Source: Flavobacteriaceae bacterium UBA3611
Lineage (GTDB): Bacteria > Bacteroidota > Bacteroidia > Flavobacteriales > Flavobacteriaceae
NCBI GenBank assembly: GCA_002375495.1
Contig: DFLU01000010.1
Location: forward strand, 609,779-673,778
Direction of reading: 5' to 3'
Length of the DNA stretch: 64,000 bases
The position numbers were made by a program, and so were the translations under genes. Positions 8,724 to 16,820 of this stretch are shown here, in pieces. Within the stretch, counting starts at the first letter, position 1. Each line of letters opens with the position of its first letter. The notes beneath the pieces are model-generated. The model did no database searches and was not told the DNA's origin. It saw nothing but the letters and a program-made list of their open reading frames with translations.

Positions 8724-10181
8724 ATGGACACGCATTACGTAGACATTCACTGCCACCCTTCATTGAAACCGTACAGTAAAAGTTTTAAGTACGAACCTCC
8801 AAAACAGAATGAATTAGACGAAGGACGAAAAAATTCTATTTGGCATTACAGTCCGCCCACAGTCCTCGAAAAGTTCACCAATCGATTGGTGACGCTCACC
8901 AAGTTTACCCAAACAGACATGACGGCATTGGCCCGGGCAAAGACTAAAGTGGTAATTGTGAGTTTATACCCTTTCGAAAAACACTTTTTAAGCAAGCGCA
9001 TTTTTGGTTGGAAAGGCCTTACAGATGTTCTGGTAAATCTCGCTGCCAGCGTTAGCCAGAGTAGAATAGATCAGGTGCTACGACATCGCGATTATTTTGA
9101 AGATTTAGAGAGTGAATATGCATTTTACAGGCAATTGCACAACCAAGTGCAAAAAATTGATGGTGTGTTCTATACGTACCGTCTTGTGAATAGTTTTGCT
9201 GAAATTGAAAAGAACAAAGCACAGGAGACGGACTCAAAAAAAATCATCAACATTATTCTTTCAATCGAAGGCGGGCATGCCTTGAATACAGGTCTGGAAA
9301 TGAATACCGATACTGCTAACCGTGATGAAGTACTGAAAAATCTCAAAACAGTAAAAGATTGGAAACACAAACCTGTTTTTATAACATTTGCCCATCATTT
9401 TTATAACGAATTGTGCGGCCATGCGCGAAGCATCAGCATTGGTGCCCTAAAAGACAATCAGAATAGGGGATTAAATTCTGGGATAACAGATCTGGGCTTG
9501 GAAGTTATAGACCAGCTTCTTTCAGATACCAACGGACCCCGAATCCCGTTAGACATTAAACATATGAGTACCACTTCTAGAAAAGCATATTACGACTTGC
9601 TAGACACAAAATACAAAGATGACAACATCCCTGTAATTGCCAGTCATGGTGCGGCTAACGGACATCGATCTATTGTACAGTGGGATGTAACAGATTATCC
9701 TGATAGAGCACAATATTTCAACAATATTGATATCAATTTTTATGACGATGAATTGGTTCGTATCGCAAAAAGCAATGGAATCTTCGGAATCCAGTTAGAC
9801 GAGCGTCGTATTGGAAGTAAAAAGGCCATCAATGCTTCAAAAATATACTTTCCTAATAAAAGAAAGCAACTAAAGAAAAAGTCGCTTTTGGTTTGGCGCC
9901 AAGTCGAGCACGTCGCCGAAGTTCTGAACAATGAAGGGCTGTTCTGTTGGGGAATCCAAACCATTGGCAGCGATTTTGACGGCATTGTAAACCCGATTAA
10001 AGGTCTTTGGACTGCAGAGAACATTAAAGATTTAGGCGAAGAAATGCTACACCATGCGCAGGCGTATCTCGATAACCACAAAGGAAAGCTGGAACCTTTT
10101 AACCAGATAAGTGCCGAACATATTGTAGAACGCGTGCTTCATGGCAATGCCATGGCATTTTTAAAAGAAAAATTTGCTTAG
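8724..10181 (+). CDS. membrane dipeptidase family (peptidase M19) hydrolase
   Basis: A 485-residue amidohydrolase-fold enzyme. Zinc ligands typical of renal dipeptidase (M19) are visible: DIHCHPS at the N-terminus, the bridging Glu in LSIEGGHALN, a His in FITFAHHFYNE, a His in VIASHGAANGH and the catalytic Asp in IGSDFDGIVNP. Family members cleave dipeptides, including D-amino-acid-containing ones, or beta-lactam-like bonds. This protein is longer than the usual 350-400 residues, with extra sequence between residues 30 and 150 and near 370-390. No signal peptide is evident, so it probably acts in the cytoplasm. Its stop codon overlaps the convergent lipoprotein gene by 4 bases. Confidence 0.85.
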   Translation: MDTHYVDIHCHPSLKPYSKSFKYEPPKQNELDEGRKNSIWHYSPPTVLEKFTNRLVTLTKFTQTDMTALARAKTKVVIVSLYPFEKHFLSKRIFGWKGLTDVLVNLAASVSQSRIDQVLRHRDYFEDLESEYAFYRQLHNQVQKIDGVFYTYRLVNSFAEIEKNKAQETDSKKIINIILSIEGGHALNTGLEMNTDTANRDEVLKNLKTVKDWKHKPVFITFAHHFYNELCGHARSISIGALKDNQNRGLNSGITDLGLEVIDQLLSDTNGPRIPLDIKHMSTTSRKAYYDLLDTKYKDDNIPVIASHGAANGHRSIVQWDVTDYPDRAQYFNNIDINFYDDELVRIAKSNGIFGIQLDERRIGSKKAINASKIYFPNKRKQLKKKSLLVWRQVEHVAEVLNNEGLFCWGIQTIGSDFDGIVNPIKGLWTAENIKDLGEEMLHHAQAYLDNHKGKLEPFNQISAEHIVERVLHGNAMAFLKEKFA

Positions 10182-10681
10182 TTTTTCATGCCTGTTGTCT
10201 CTACCACGACAGGGAGCGAAGTTTTCTTAAATGCTACAATCACACAAGGTTCTGAAATTACCGTAGTGGCATAACCATTTTCGTTTTGTTCAACGGGCTC
10301 TAATTGTACTACTATTTTATTTTCAAATTGCAGCATTCGCTGAACTTTCGGACTTGGAACACCGTGGCTTACCTGACCTGGACTAAAAACAAAAACTTCA
10401 TGCGTGTCAAAATTAACGTCAGGAATTGGGATTCCTGGTTTGCGCTTGCTGTTAATGATTGCAAACACATTTTTTAACCCATCTCCAGAGTTTAGTACCT
10501 CTTGGGTAGGTTCTTTTAAACCGCTTTGGCTAGAACTGAAAAGTGTTTCAAAAGCCATTTCTTGGGCTCCTTTTGGAATTTCACCTAACGAAGGATCACC
10601 TGAAACCGTGCTTTTGTTTCCGCAGCTTAACAACAGAAAGACAATTGGAAGTATTATTAGAAACGATTTTTTATGAAACAT
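10178..10681 (-). CDS. lipoprotein with PrcB-like C-terminal domain
   Basis: A 167-residue protein from the ATG at 10681 (MFHKKSFLIILPIVFLLLSC), with a lipoprotein signal and lipobox Cys. A longer in-frame reading adds 33 residues that would bury the signal, so I reject it. The C-terminal 80 residues (VNFDTHEVFVFSPGQVSHG, then a strand-rich stretch to VIVAFKKTSLPVVVE) resemble the PrcB domain, found in Bacteroidota lipoproteins that stabilise a surface protease complex. The match is by pattern only. The gene overlaps the 3' end of bshA by 11 bases and probably shares its transcript. Confidence 0.7.
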   Translation of the reverse strand: MFHKKSFLIILPIVFLLLSCGNKSTVSGDPSLGEIPKGAQEMAFETLFSSSQSGLKEPTQEVLNSGDGLKNVFAIINSKRKPGIPIPDVNFDTHEVFVFSPGQVSHGVPSPKVQRMLQFENKIVVQLEPVEQNENGYATTVISEPCVIVAFKKTSLPVVVETTGMKN

Positions 10682-11801
10682 AACTAATTGCTTTTGAGTA
10701 AATATCTTCATAGAGCGGAACAATGTTAGCAGTATCGAACTTTCTAGCTGTTTCTTTTGCGTTTTTCTTAAACTTCGCAAGTTCTTCAGGACTGCTTAAA
10801 ATTGACAACGCATTGGCTGCCATATCGTCTATAGCGCCCACATCGCTTAAATAACCACTTACGCCGTGTTGATTCACTTCTGGCAGTCCTCCCGTATTAC
10901 TAGAAATCACCGGTACTCCACTTGCCATCGCTTCCAAAGCTGCGAGTCCGAAGCTTTCCTTTTCCGAAGGAAGCAAGAACAAATCGCTAAAACATAAAAT
11001 TTTGTCTATTTCGCTACTGTTGCCCAAGAATTTCACTTTGTTTTCTATTCCTTTCTCACGGCATAAACGCTCACAAGCCACTTTTTCAGGCCCCTCGCCT
11101 ACCATAATGAGCTTTGCGGGTATTTTTTTCTGAATGCGGTCGAAGATTTCAATCACGTCCCGAACACGTTTTACCTCCCTCAGATTACTGATGTGTGTAA
11201 TGATAAATTCATTCTTTTCGGCCATCAAATCCCGCTGGCAATCGGTATACGGATTTGTATATTTTTCAATATCGATAAAATTGGGAACCACTTCTATTTC
11301 CGTAGAAATGTCAAAAAGCCGATTGGTATCATCTTTTAAACTTTCAGAAACAGAGGTCACCATGTCACTTTTATTAATACTGAAGGTAACCGCAGGTTTA
11401 TAAAATGGATGGTTACCTACCAACGTAATGTCGGTGCCGTGCAAGGTAGTTACCATAGGAATGGAAACACCTTCTGCCAACAGCATTTTCTTCGCCATAT
11501 ACCCTGCATATGCATGCGGAATCGCATAATGTACATGTAATACTTCTATACGGTATAATTTTACCATATCTACCAATTTACTGGAAAGTGCTAGTTCATA
11601 AGGTTGATAATGGAAGAGCGGGTAATCGGGAACAGACACTTCATGAAAGTGAATGTTTTGTGACAATAGTTCGAGTCTGACCGGTTGCTTATACGTAATA
11701 AAATGCACCTCATGGCCTTTCTCAGCAAGGGCTAAGCCTAATTCTGTGGCTACAACACCGCTTCCTCCGAAGGTTGGGTAACAAACAATGGCTATTTTCA
11801 T
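10671..11801 (-). CDS. bshA: N-acetyl-alpha-D-glucosaminyl L-malate synthase (bacillithiol step 1)
   Basis: A GT-B glycosyltransferase of 376 residues that joins GlcNAc from UDP-GlcNAc to L-malate, the first step of bacillithiol synthesis. The N-terminal MKIAIVCYPTFGGSGVVATE and HFHEVSVPDYPLFHYQPYE are highly characteristic of BshA, as is HVHYAIPHAYAGYMAK. The C-terminal donor site has LLPSEKESFGLAALEAMASG with the EX7E-type Glu pair. Its start overlaps the stop of the upstream GH3/beta-lactamase gene by 4 bases (ATGA), so the two are translationally coupled. bshB and bshC are not in the window. Confidence 0.95.
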   Translation of the reverse strand: MKIAIVCYPTFGGSGVVATELGLALAEKGHEVHFITYKQPVRLELLSQNIHFHEVSVPDYPLFHYQPYELALSSKLVDMVKLYRIEVLHVHYAIPHAYAGYMAKKMLLAEGVSIPMVTTLHGTDITLVGNHPFYKPAVTFSINKSDMVTSVSESLKDDTNRLFDISTEIEVVPNFIDIEKYTNPYTDCQRDLMAEKNEFIITHISNLREVKRVRDVIEIFDRIQKKIPAKLIMVGEGPEKVACERLCREKGIENKVKFLGNSSEIDKILCFSDLFLLPSEKESFGLAALEAMASGVPVISSNTGGLPEVNQHGVSGYLSDVGAIDDMAANALSILSSPEELAKFKKNAKETARKFDTANIVPLYEDIYSKAISYVS

Positions 11802-14749
11802 TTTTGTGCGGTTTGAATGGTATACTCTGGTTCGTATTGAATGGCTTGATAAATAACTTCTTGAATGTTGCTTCGCAGATTACTTCCGATAAGTTTTCTA
11901 TTATCTGCGGAAGGATAGGTACGGTTTGAAAGAAAAACATACACAATATCTTCTTCCGGATCTGCCCAAGTAAACGTGCCGGTAAATCCGCTATGGCCAA
12001 AACTTGTCATTGAAACACAGCCACAAGTAGGGCCACTTTCTCCCAATTGGGGTTTGTCGAAACCAACGCCTCTACGAACGTCTTCACTGCAATAATTGCA
12101 AGTATTGAACAAATCTAATGTTTCGGGTTTGATATAGCGTTTCCCCCCGTAAAAACCTTTCCAAAGATATAGTTGCATGATTTTAGCAATATCGTTTGCA
12201 TTGCTGAAAAGCCCTGCGTGACCACCCACTCCGTCTACCATTGCTGCGCCTTGGTCGTGTACAAAGCCCTGTACTTTTTGCATTCTAAAGTAATTATCTT
12301 CTTCGGTAGGTACAATGTCGGCCTTGGTAAATTTGGAAAGCGGATTGTAGGTCGTATGATTAGCCCCAAGCGATTCATACAAGTTGCGTTGTACAATGAT
12401 ATCGAGCGGAGAACCATAAAAATCTTCTAAATATTTTTTCAAAATATAATACGGTAAATCGCTGTATTTATAACCGCTACGTGGCCTAAGATCGCTTTTT
12501 CTAATGATTTCGAATATGCTATCCTTGTAATCTCTTCGCATGTAAAGCCCTTCAGCTACTTGGACATTAAATTCTTCATTCGGATTTTTCTTGTAATATT
12601 TGGCAGAAGGCTGCTTTGTTACAGAATCTAATGTGTGTGCGTAAAATGGTATCCATGCCTTTAACCGTGCCACATGCGACAGCATTTGTTGCAAGGTGAT
12701 ATTTGCCTTGTTAGAGTTTTTATATTCGGGCAACATTTCAGATAGTTTGGTATCCATGGTGAGCACACCACGATCTACCAATTCCATAATCATGGGTAGG
12801 GTGGCCAATATTTTAGTTAGAGAGGCAACATCGTAGACATCGTTTGCCTCTACCCGATTCTTTTTTTGTTGTGTATGGTGCCCAAACTGCTTGTTATAGA
12901 CCACTTTTCCTTTACGGGCAATCAATATTTGTGCTCCGGGCATCATATCGCCCCAAAGCCCAGACCAAGCCATGGTATCAATTTTCTTCAATTTTTTACT
13001 GCTCAATCCGACGCTTTCTGGCGTACCGTATTGCAAACGACGTATCGGTTTTGTTTCTACTGAAGTATGCACGGGAAATTCTTCCCCTATACTCACCGGC
13101 AGCCTTCCAGAAGCTCCCCTGGCTCCAAAAATGAGCTGGGCCGATAACTGTTGAGACATTTCGCTGTTCTGATACGAACAAATAATTCCTTCAAAGTTGG
13201 TGGTGGTTTTTAAGTCTAATAGTGCGTAAGGTCTTGTAAATACATCGAGAATCACCGTATTGGTTCTGGCGATTTCATAAATCCAAACTAGTTCCTTTTC
13301 GGTGAATTCATACGATTTCCACGGATTTTCATTAGAGCGATGGAAACCGATAATCACATAATTATAATTTTCTAATTTCTTAACGTAATCATTTAATCCA
13401 TTTGCCTTAACCCAATCTATTTCAGCATATTGTCGTAGTTGTTGCAAGAAAGCCGCTCCAGAATCATCTCCAAAATTTATATAGGCAATTTTCTTTTTCT
13501 GAAGGTCTGTGATAGGCAAAACATTATTTTGATTTTTCACCACGGTAAGCGCATTTTCCATGGCTTCTTCGTACAAAGCATCATCCCACGGACTATTTAG
13601 ATCTTCAATTAAATTTTCAGAAGAAACAGGTTCATACATATTCAGGCCAAGCTTGTATTTTGCATACAGTATTTTCTTTACTGAATGTGCCAAGCGCGCT
13701 TCGGTAATAGTGCCTTCCCGAAAAGCATTCACCAATAATTGGTGGGCCTTCGGAATGTTTTCTGAAATAAGTAGTACATCATTTCCTGCCATAAACGCAG
13801 CTAAATCGATTTCTCCCGGCTCTTTGAAATTGGAAGCTCCTTTCATACTCAACGCATCTGTAAAAATAAGGCCATTAAAGCCCAATTCACGTTGCAAGAT
13901 ATCGGTCACAATGGTTTCTGAAATAGACGAAGGATAGCCATTACGAGCTTCGAGAGATGGGATGTTAAGGTGTGCTACCATAACACTTCCCAATCCTGCT
14001 TCAATCAGTCTTTTGTAAGGATAAAGCTCAATACTATCTATGCGTTCTTTGGAAAAATGAATGGTGGGCAACGTCTTATGGCTGTCGCTATCGGTATCGC
14101 CATGCCCCGGAAAATGTTTTGCATTGGCCATAATACCAGCACTTTGCATGCCCTTCATAAATGCCATGGCTTTATCGGTGACATTCTCTTTGTCTTCCCC
14201 GAAAGAGCGATTCCCAATAATTGGATTTTTGGGATTGGTGTTGATATCTACCACCGGACCGAAATTTATGTGCATCCCAAGTCGTCTTACATGTTCGCCA
14301 ATGCGTTTCCCGACTTTCTCCACAATTTGGTTATCCTGTATAGCACCAAGTGTCATATTCCACGGAAAAGCATAGGTAGAATCAAGACGCATTGCCAGCC
14401 CCCATTCGGCATCCATCGCCATCATAAGCGGGATTCCTGAAAGTTCCTGAAATTCGTTGTTTAACTTAGCCTGTTGCTTGGGTCCCCCTTTCGAAAAGAT
14501 AACGCCGCCAATATATTGGTTTTCAATAAGTGACTTCACTTTATTTACTTTAGCGGGAGGATCGCTAGAGTAGATATCGACCATGAACAACTGTCCTACT
14601 TTTTCTTGTAGCGACATATTTCCGTAGATACTATCTACCCATTTTTGTTGGTTTATAAGGTCGTTTTCAACTAATAATGGATTTATTTGTTGCGCATTCG
14701 CGGAACTGAACAGTACGGAAATAAGCGCGGTAGTAAGCAGTCTTCTCAT
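11798..14749 (-). CDS. glycoside hydrolase family 3 / serine beta-lactamase-like fusion
   Basis: A 983-residue exported two-enzyme fusion. Residues 1-19 are a signal peptide ending SSANAQ. Residues about 30-370 form a GH3 catalytic domain of NagZ type, with the KHFPGHGDTDSDSHKTLP loop that carries the acid/base His-Asp pair and the nucleophile Asp in FTDALSMKG. A GH3 C-terminal domain runs to about 560 (ending GRLPVSIGEEF). Residues about 590-980 form a class C beta-lactamase/DD-peptidase-like domain with SxxK (SLTK, near 643), YxN-like YSD (near 762) and HSG (near 919). It probably trims peptidoglycan fragments in the periplasm: beta-GlcNAc removal plus peptide or ester hydrolysis. It heads an operon with bshA. 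Confidence 0.93.
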   Translation of the reverse strand: MRRLLTTALISVLFSSANAQQINPLLVENDLINQQKWVDSIYGNMSLQEKVGQLFMVDIYSSDPPAKVNKVKSLIENQYIGGVIFSKGGPKQQAKLNNEFQELSGIPLMMAMDAEWGLAMRLDSTYAFPWNMTLGAIQDNQIVEKVGKRIGEHVRRLGMHINFGPVVDINTNPKNPIIGNRSFGEDKENVTDKAMAFMKGMQSAGIMANAKHFPGHGDTDSDSHKTLPTIHFSKERIDSIELYPYKRLIEAGLGSVMVAHLNIPSLEARNGYPSSISETIVTDILQRELGFNGLIFTDALSMKGASNFKEPGEIDLAAFMAGNDVLLISENIPKAHQLLVNAFREGTITEARLAHSVKKILYAKYKLGLNMYEPVSSENLIEDLNSPWDDALYEEAMENALTVVKNQNNVLPITDLQKKKIAYINFGDDSGAAFLQQLRQYAEIDWVKANGLNDYVKKLENYNYVIIGFHRSNENPWKSYEFTEKELVWIYEIARTNTVILDVFTRPYALLDLKTTTNFEGIICSYQNSEMSQQLSAQLIFGARGASGRLPVSIGEEFPVHTSVETKPIRRLQYGTPESVGLSSKKLKKIDTMAWSGLWGDMMPGAQILIARKGKVVYNKQFGHHTQQKKNRVEANDVYDVASLTKILATLPMIMELVDRGVLTMDTKLSEMLPEYKNSNKANITLQQMLSHVARLKAWIPFYAHTLDSVTKQPSAKYYKKNPNEEFNVQVAEGLYMRRDYKDSIFEIIRKSDLRPRSGYKYSDLPYYILKKYLEDFYGSPLDIIVQRNLYESLGANHTTYNPLSKFTKADIVPTEEDNYFRMQKVQGFVHDQGAAMVDGVGGHAGLFSNANDIAKIMQLYLWKGFYGGKRYIKPETLDLFNTCNYCSEDVRRGVGFDKPQLGESGPTCGCVSMTSFGHSGFTGTFTWADPEEDIVYVFLSNRTYPSADNRKLIGSNLRSNIQEVIYQAIQYEPEYTIQTAQK

Positions 14750-14769
14750 AGCATTTAAATGTACAAAAA

Positions 14770-15255
14770 CTATGCTAAAAACCTGCTGTGCCAGCTTTCT
14801 TTTGCAGGAACTTCCCAGTTTTCAAGATATTCTTCTTTGGTGTTTACCAAATTGTTGAAAACCACCGTGTTTGGTGAGACGGAACGTGCTTTGGCCATTT
14901 TCTTGAAATCGGCTAACGACTTATGCGCAATAAATTCGCCGTTGTAGAAAGTCACATTCATTTTATCGAGTAAATCGATTTCGAATTGTTGCTCTAACTG
15001 CTGGATGAAATGTACAGATGCATCAATACTGCAACCGGAAGCCGAAGCATTGGTCTGATTGAGACCCAGCACTATAAATCGGTTGTGTTTTATCTCGAAT
15101 GCAGCTTCTAAATTGGCACCATGGGCCGTCCATTGTTTTAAGAAATCTGCTGTACGATCTGAAATAACAGCAACTTCGTCGTCACTGAGCTTACGATTGC
15201 TTTGGTAAATCCAAATTCTGGATTCGGGAGGAAGGGTATCAAAATCTACTAACAT
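14770..15255 (-). CDS. conserved hypothetical protein (Bacteroidota)
   Basis: A 161-residue soluble protein with no signal peptide or membrane segment. It starts MLVDFDTLPPESRIWIYQSN and contains GLNQTNASASGCSIDASVHF in the middle, a likely active or binding loop. Similar proteins are sometimes labelled 'ABC transporter ATPase', but no Walker motif is present, so that label is unsupported. It lies 12 bases downstream of the CCG-domain Fe-S protein gene on the same strand and 20 bases before the GH3 gene, so it probably belongs to one transcript. Function unknown. Confidence 0.75.
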   Translation of the reverse strand: MLVDFDTLPPESRIWIYQSNRKLSDDEVAVISDRTADFLKQWTAHGANLEAAFEIKHNRFIVLGLNQTNASASGCSIDASVHFIQQLEQQFEIDLLDKMNVTFYNGEFIAHKSLADFKKMAKARSVSPNTVVFNNLVNTKEEYLENWEVPAKESWHSRFLA

Positions 15256-15267
15256 CTATCGCTCGAA

Positions 15268-16059
15268 TTATAAGTCTTGTGCGCTTGCAATCATTTCGGC
15301 TACATCCATGACCGCTACGCTATCTTCTTTTTCTGCATTTTTTACACCATCGGTAAGCATGGTATTGCAAAATGGGCAACCTGCTGCAATGATATCGGGT
15401 TTGGTACCCAATGCTTCTTCGGTTCGCTCAATATTAATGTCTTTAGCACCTGGTTCTGGTTCTTTGAACATTTGTGCGCCACCAGCCCCACAGCATAGTC
15501 CGCGCGACTTGCAGCGTTTCATCTCGTTCAGCTCCACTTCTAGTTTTTCTAATAACTCTCGCGGTGCTTCGTACTCATTGTTAGCACGACCTAAGTAACA
15601 CGGATCGTGAAAAGTAATACGTTTGCCTTTAAATTTACCACCTTCTACCTTTAGCCTGCCTTCATTTAACAGCGACTTTAAAAATTGGGTATGGTGCATA
15701 ACCTCGTAGTTTCCTCCGAGCCCTGGATATTCATTTTTAAGGGTGTTGAAGCAGTGCGGACAAGCAGTTACGATTTTTTTAATTTCGTAGCCATTTAGTA
15801 CTTCAATATTCATCATGGCTTGCATCTGGAATAAAAACTCATTCCCAGCACGCTTTGCAGGGTCTCCCGTACAACCTTCTTCAGTTCCCAGGACAGCAAA
15901 ATCTACTTTTGCATTGTGCAATAGTTTTACGAATGCTTTGGTAATCTTTTTGGCTCTATCGTCAAAACTTCCCGCGCAGCCCACCCAAAAAAGTACTTCA
16001 GGTTGCTTGCCTTGGGCCATATATTCTGCCATGGTTGGCACTGTGATTGTTTCGCTCAT
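15268..16059 (-). CDS. CCG-domain (Fe-S)-binding protein (HdrB/LutA-like)
   Basis: A 263-residue soluble protein with two CCG-type cysteine domains. The second is canonical (HDPCYLGRANNEYE ... RGLCCGAGGAQMF ... AAGCPFCNTML). The first is variant: VGCAGSFD ... EEGCTGDPAKR ... ACPHCFNTL, with Thr replacing the second Cys of the CC pair. Such domains hold unusual 4Fe-4S clusters in heterodisulfide reductase HdrB, LutA and GlpC, and act in electron transfer to or from quinones or disulfides. The gene lies near a membrane Fe-S protein (16810-18159) whose fold resembles HdrC/E, so the two may form one complex. Electron donor and acceptor are unknown. Confidence 0.9.
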   Translation of the reverse strand: MSETITVPTMAEYMAQGKQPEVLFWVGCAGSFDDRAKKITKAFVKLLHNAKVDFAVLGTEEGCTGDPAKRAGNEFLFQMQAMMNIEVLNGYEIKKIVTACPHCFNTLKNEYPGLGGNYEVMHHTQFLKSLLNEGRLKVEGGKFKGKRITFHDPCYLGRANNEYEAPRELLEKLEVELNEMKRCKSRGLCCGAGGAQMFKEPEPGAKDINIERTEEALGTKPDIIAAGCPFCNTMLTDGVKNAEKEDSVAVMDVAEMIASAQDL

Positions 16060-16068
16060 GTTATTATT

Positions 16069-16503
16069 TTAATCTTCAAATACTTGAATGGTCACTTCTT
16101 TTTCAACCAAATCGGTAAATTTCCCTTTGTATCGCGTAGCTTTCACTAAATGGTTGTCTACCCAATGGTAGTTTCCTCCTCTTGGCTTGCCCATAAGTAA
16201 GGAATGGTATTTAAATCCGTGTTTTTTCAACCAAGTTTCCGTTACATTTCTGTGGTCTTCGGTTCTTGATGTAAAGAAGCAGATAATATGCCCATCGTCG
16301 TACCATCTATTCAATGTTTTAAGCGCATCTGGAAAAGGTTCGCAGGTTGCCATGCGTTCTGGTTGCTCATTTGGTACATCTTCGGTAATGGTTCCATCAA
16401 TATCTATGAGATAGTTTTTCACATCTTCTGGGAGCATTGGGCTCACACTTTCACCATCTACATTGGTTTCACGTAATATCTTATTTACATCTTCGGTCTT
16501 CAT
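16069..16503 (-). CDS. HAD-family phosphatase-like protein
   Basis: A 144-residue HAD-superfamily protein. Motif I is NYLIDIDGTITED with both Asp residues. Motif II-like FFTSRTEDHRN (Ser/Thr) and a Lys in LMGKPRGGNYHWVDNH, also carrying the motif IV acidic residue, complete a minimal catalytic set. It is short, without a full cap domain. Homologues in this phylum are sometimes named 'phosphoheptose isomerase'; the motifs do not support that. Its start overlaps the small secreted protein gene by 4 bases, and 9 bases separate it from the CCG protein gene, so it belongs to the Fe-S operon. Substrate unknown. Confidence 0.82.
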   Translation of the reverse strand: MKTEDVNKILRETNVDGESVSPMLPEDVKNYLIDIDGTITEDVPNEQPERMATCEPFPDALKTLNRWYDDGHIICFFTSRTEDHRNVTETWLKKHGFKYHSLLMGKPRGGNYHWVDNHLVKATRYKGKFTDLVEKEVTIQVFED

Positions 16504-16820
16504 TGTATCTTTTTAAAATCTTCTTTATTCACTCTAATGTAATGGGCTAACTTCGCCTTTCCATTTTTAATTTTTTCTCTGTACCCATATCTATTTTGAT
16601 ACGAGATGGTCCATGCTTCTTGTGACAAAAACTGAATTTGTTTCTCATTGCAATAATCACAAAACACTTTTACCACTTTTATTTTTGAGGGTCTGTCTCC
16701 CTTATATTCAATTTCAGTATACACTTTTATTTGGAGCGAATCTTTTTGATAACCAATTTGTGCCTGGGCTGTATAGCACAACCAGCAAAAAGTGATTGCC
16801 ATAAAAATGTTACCCCTCAT
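16500..16820 (-). CDS. small secreted hypothetical protein
   Basis: A 106-residue exported protein with signal peptide (GNIFMAITFCWLCYTAQAQ) and a mature domain of about 85 residues containing VFCDYCNEKQIQFLSQEAW, a CxxC pair that could bind metal or undergo redox exchange. It overlaps the membrane Fe-S gene by 11 bases and the HAD gene by 4 bases, so it is translationally tied to both. I do not recognise the family. Confidence 0.65.
   Translation of the reverse strand: MRGNIFMAITFCWLCYTAQAQIGYQKDSLQIKVYTEIEYKGDRPSKIKVVKVFCDYCNEKQIQFLSQEAWTISYQNRYGYREKIKNGKAKLAHYIRVNKEDFKKIQ

Noticed and set aside
13970..14440. Plus-strand frame of 156 codons
   Set aside because: It lies wholly inside the GH3 domain on the opposite strand, a codon-bias shadow.
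14770..15255. ABC transporter ATPase label
   Set aside because: No Walker A, Walker B or ABC signature motif in the sequence.
16069..16503. Phosphoheptose isomerase label
   Set aside because: The motifs are HAD-type (DIDGT); no SIS sugar-isomerase domain is present.
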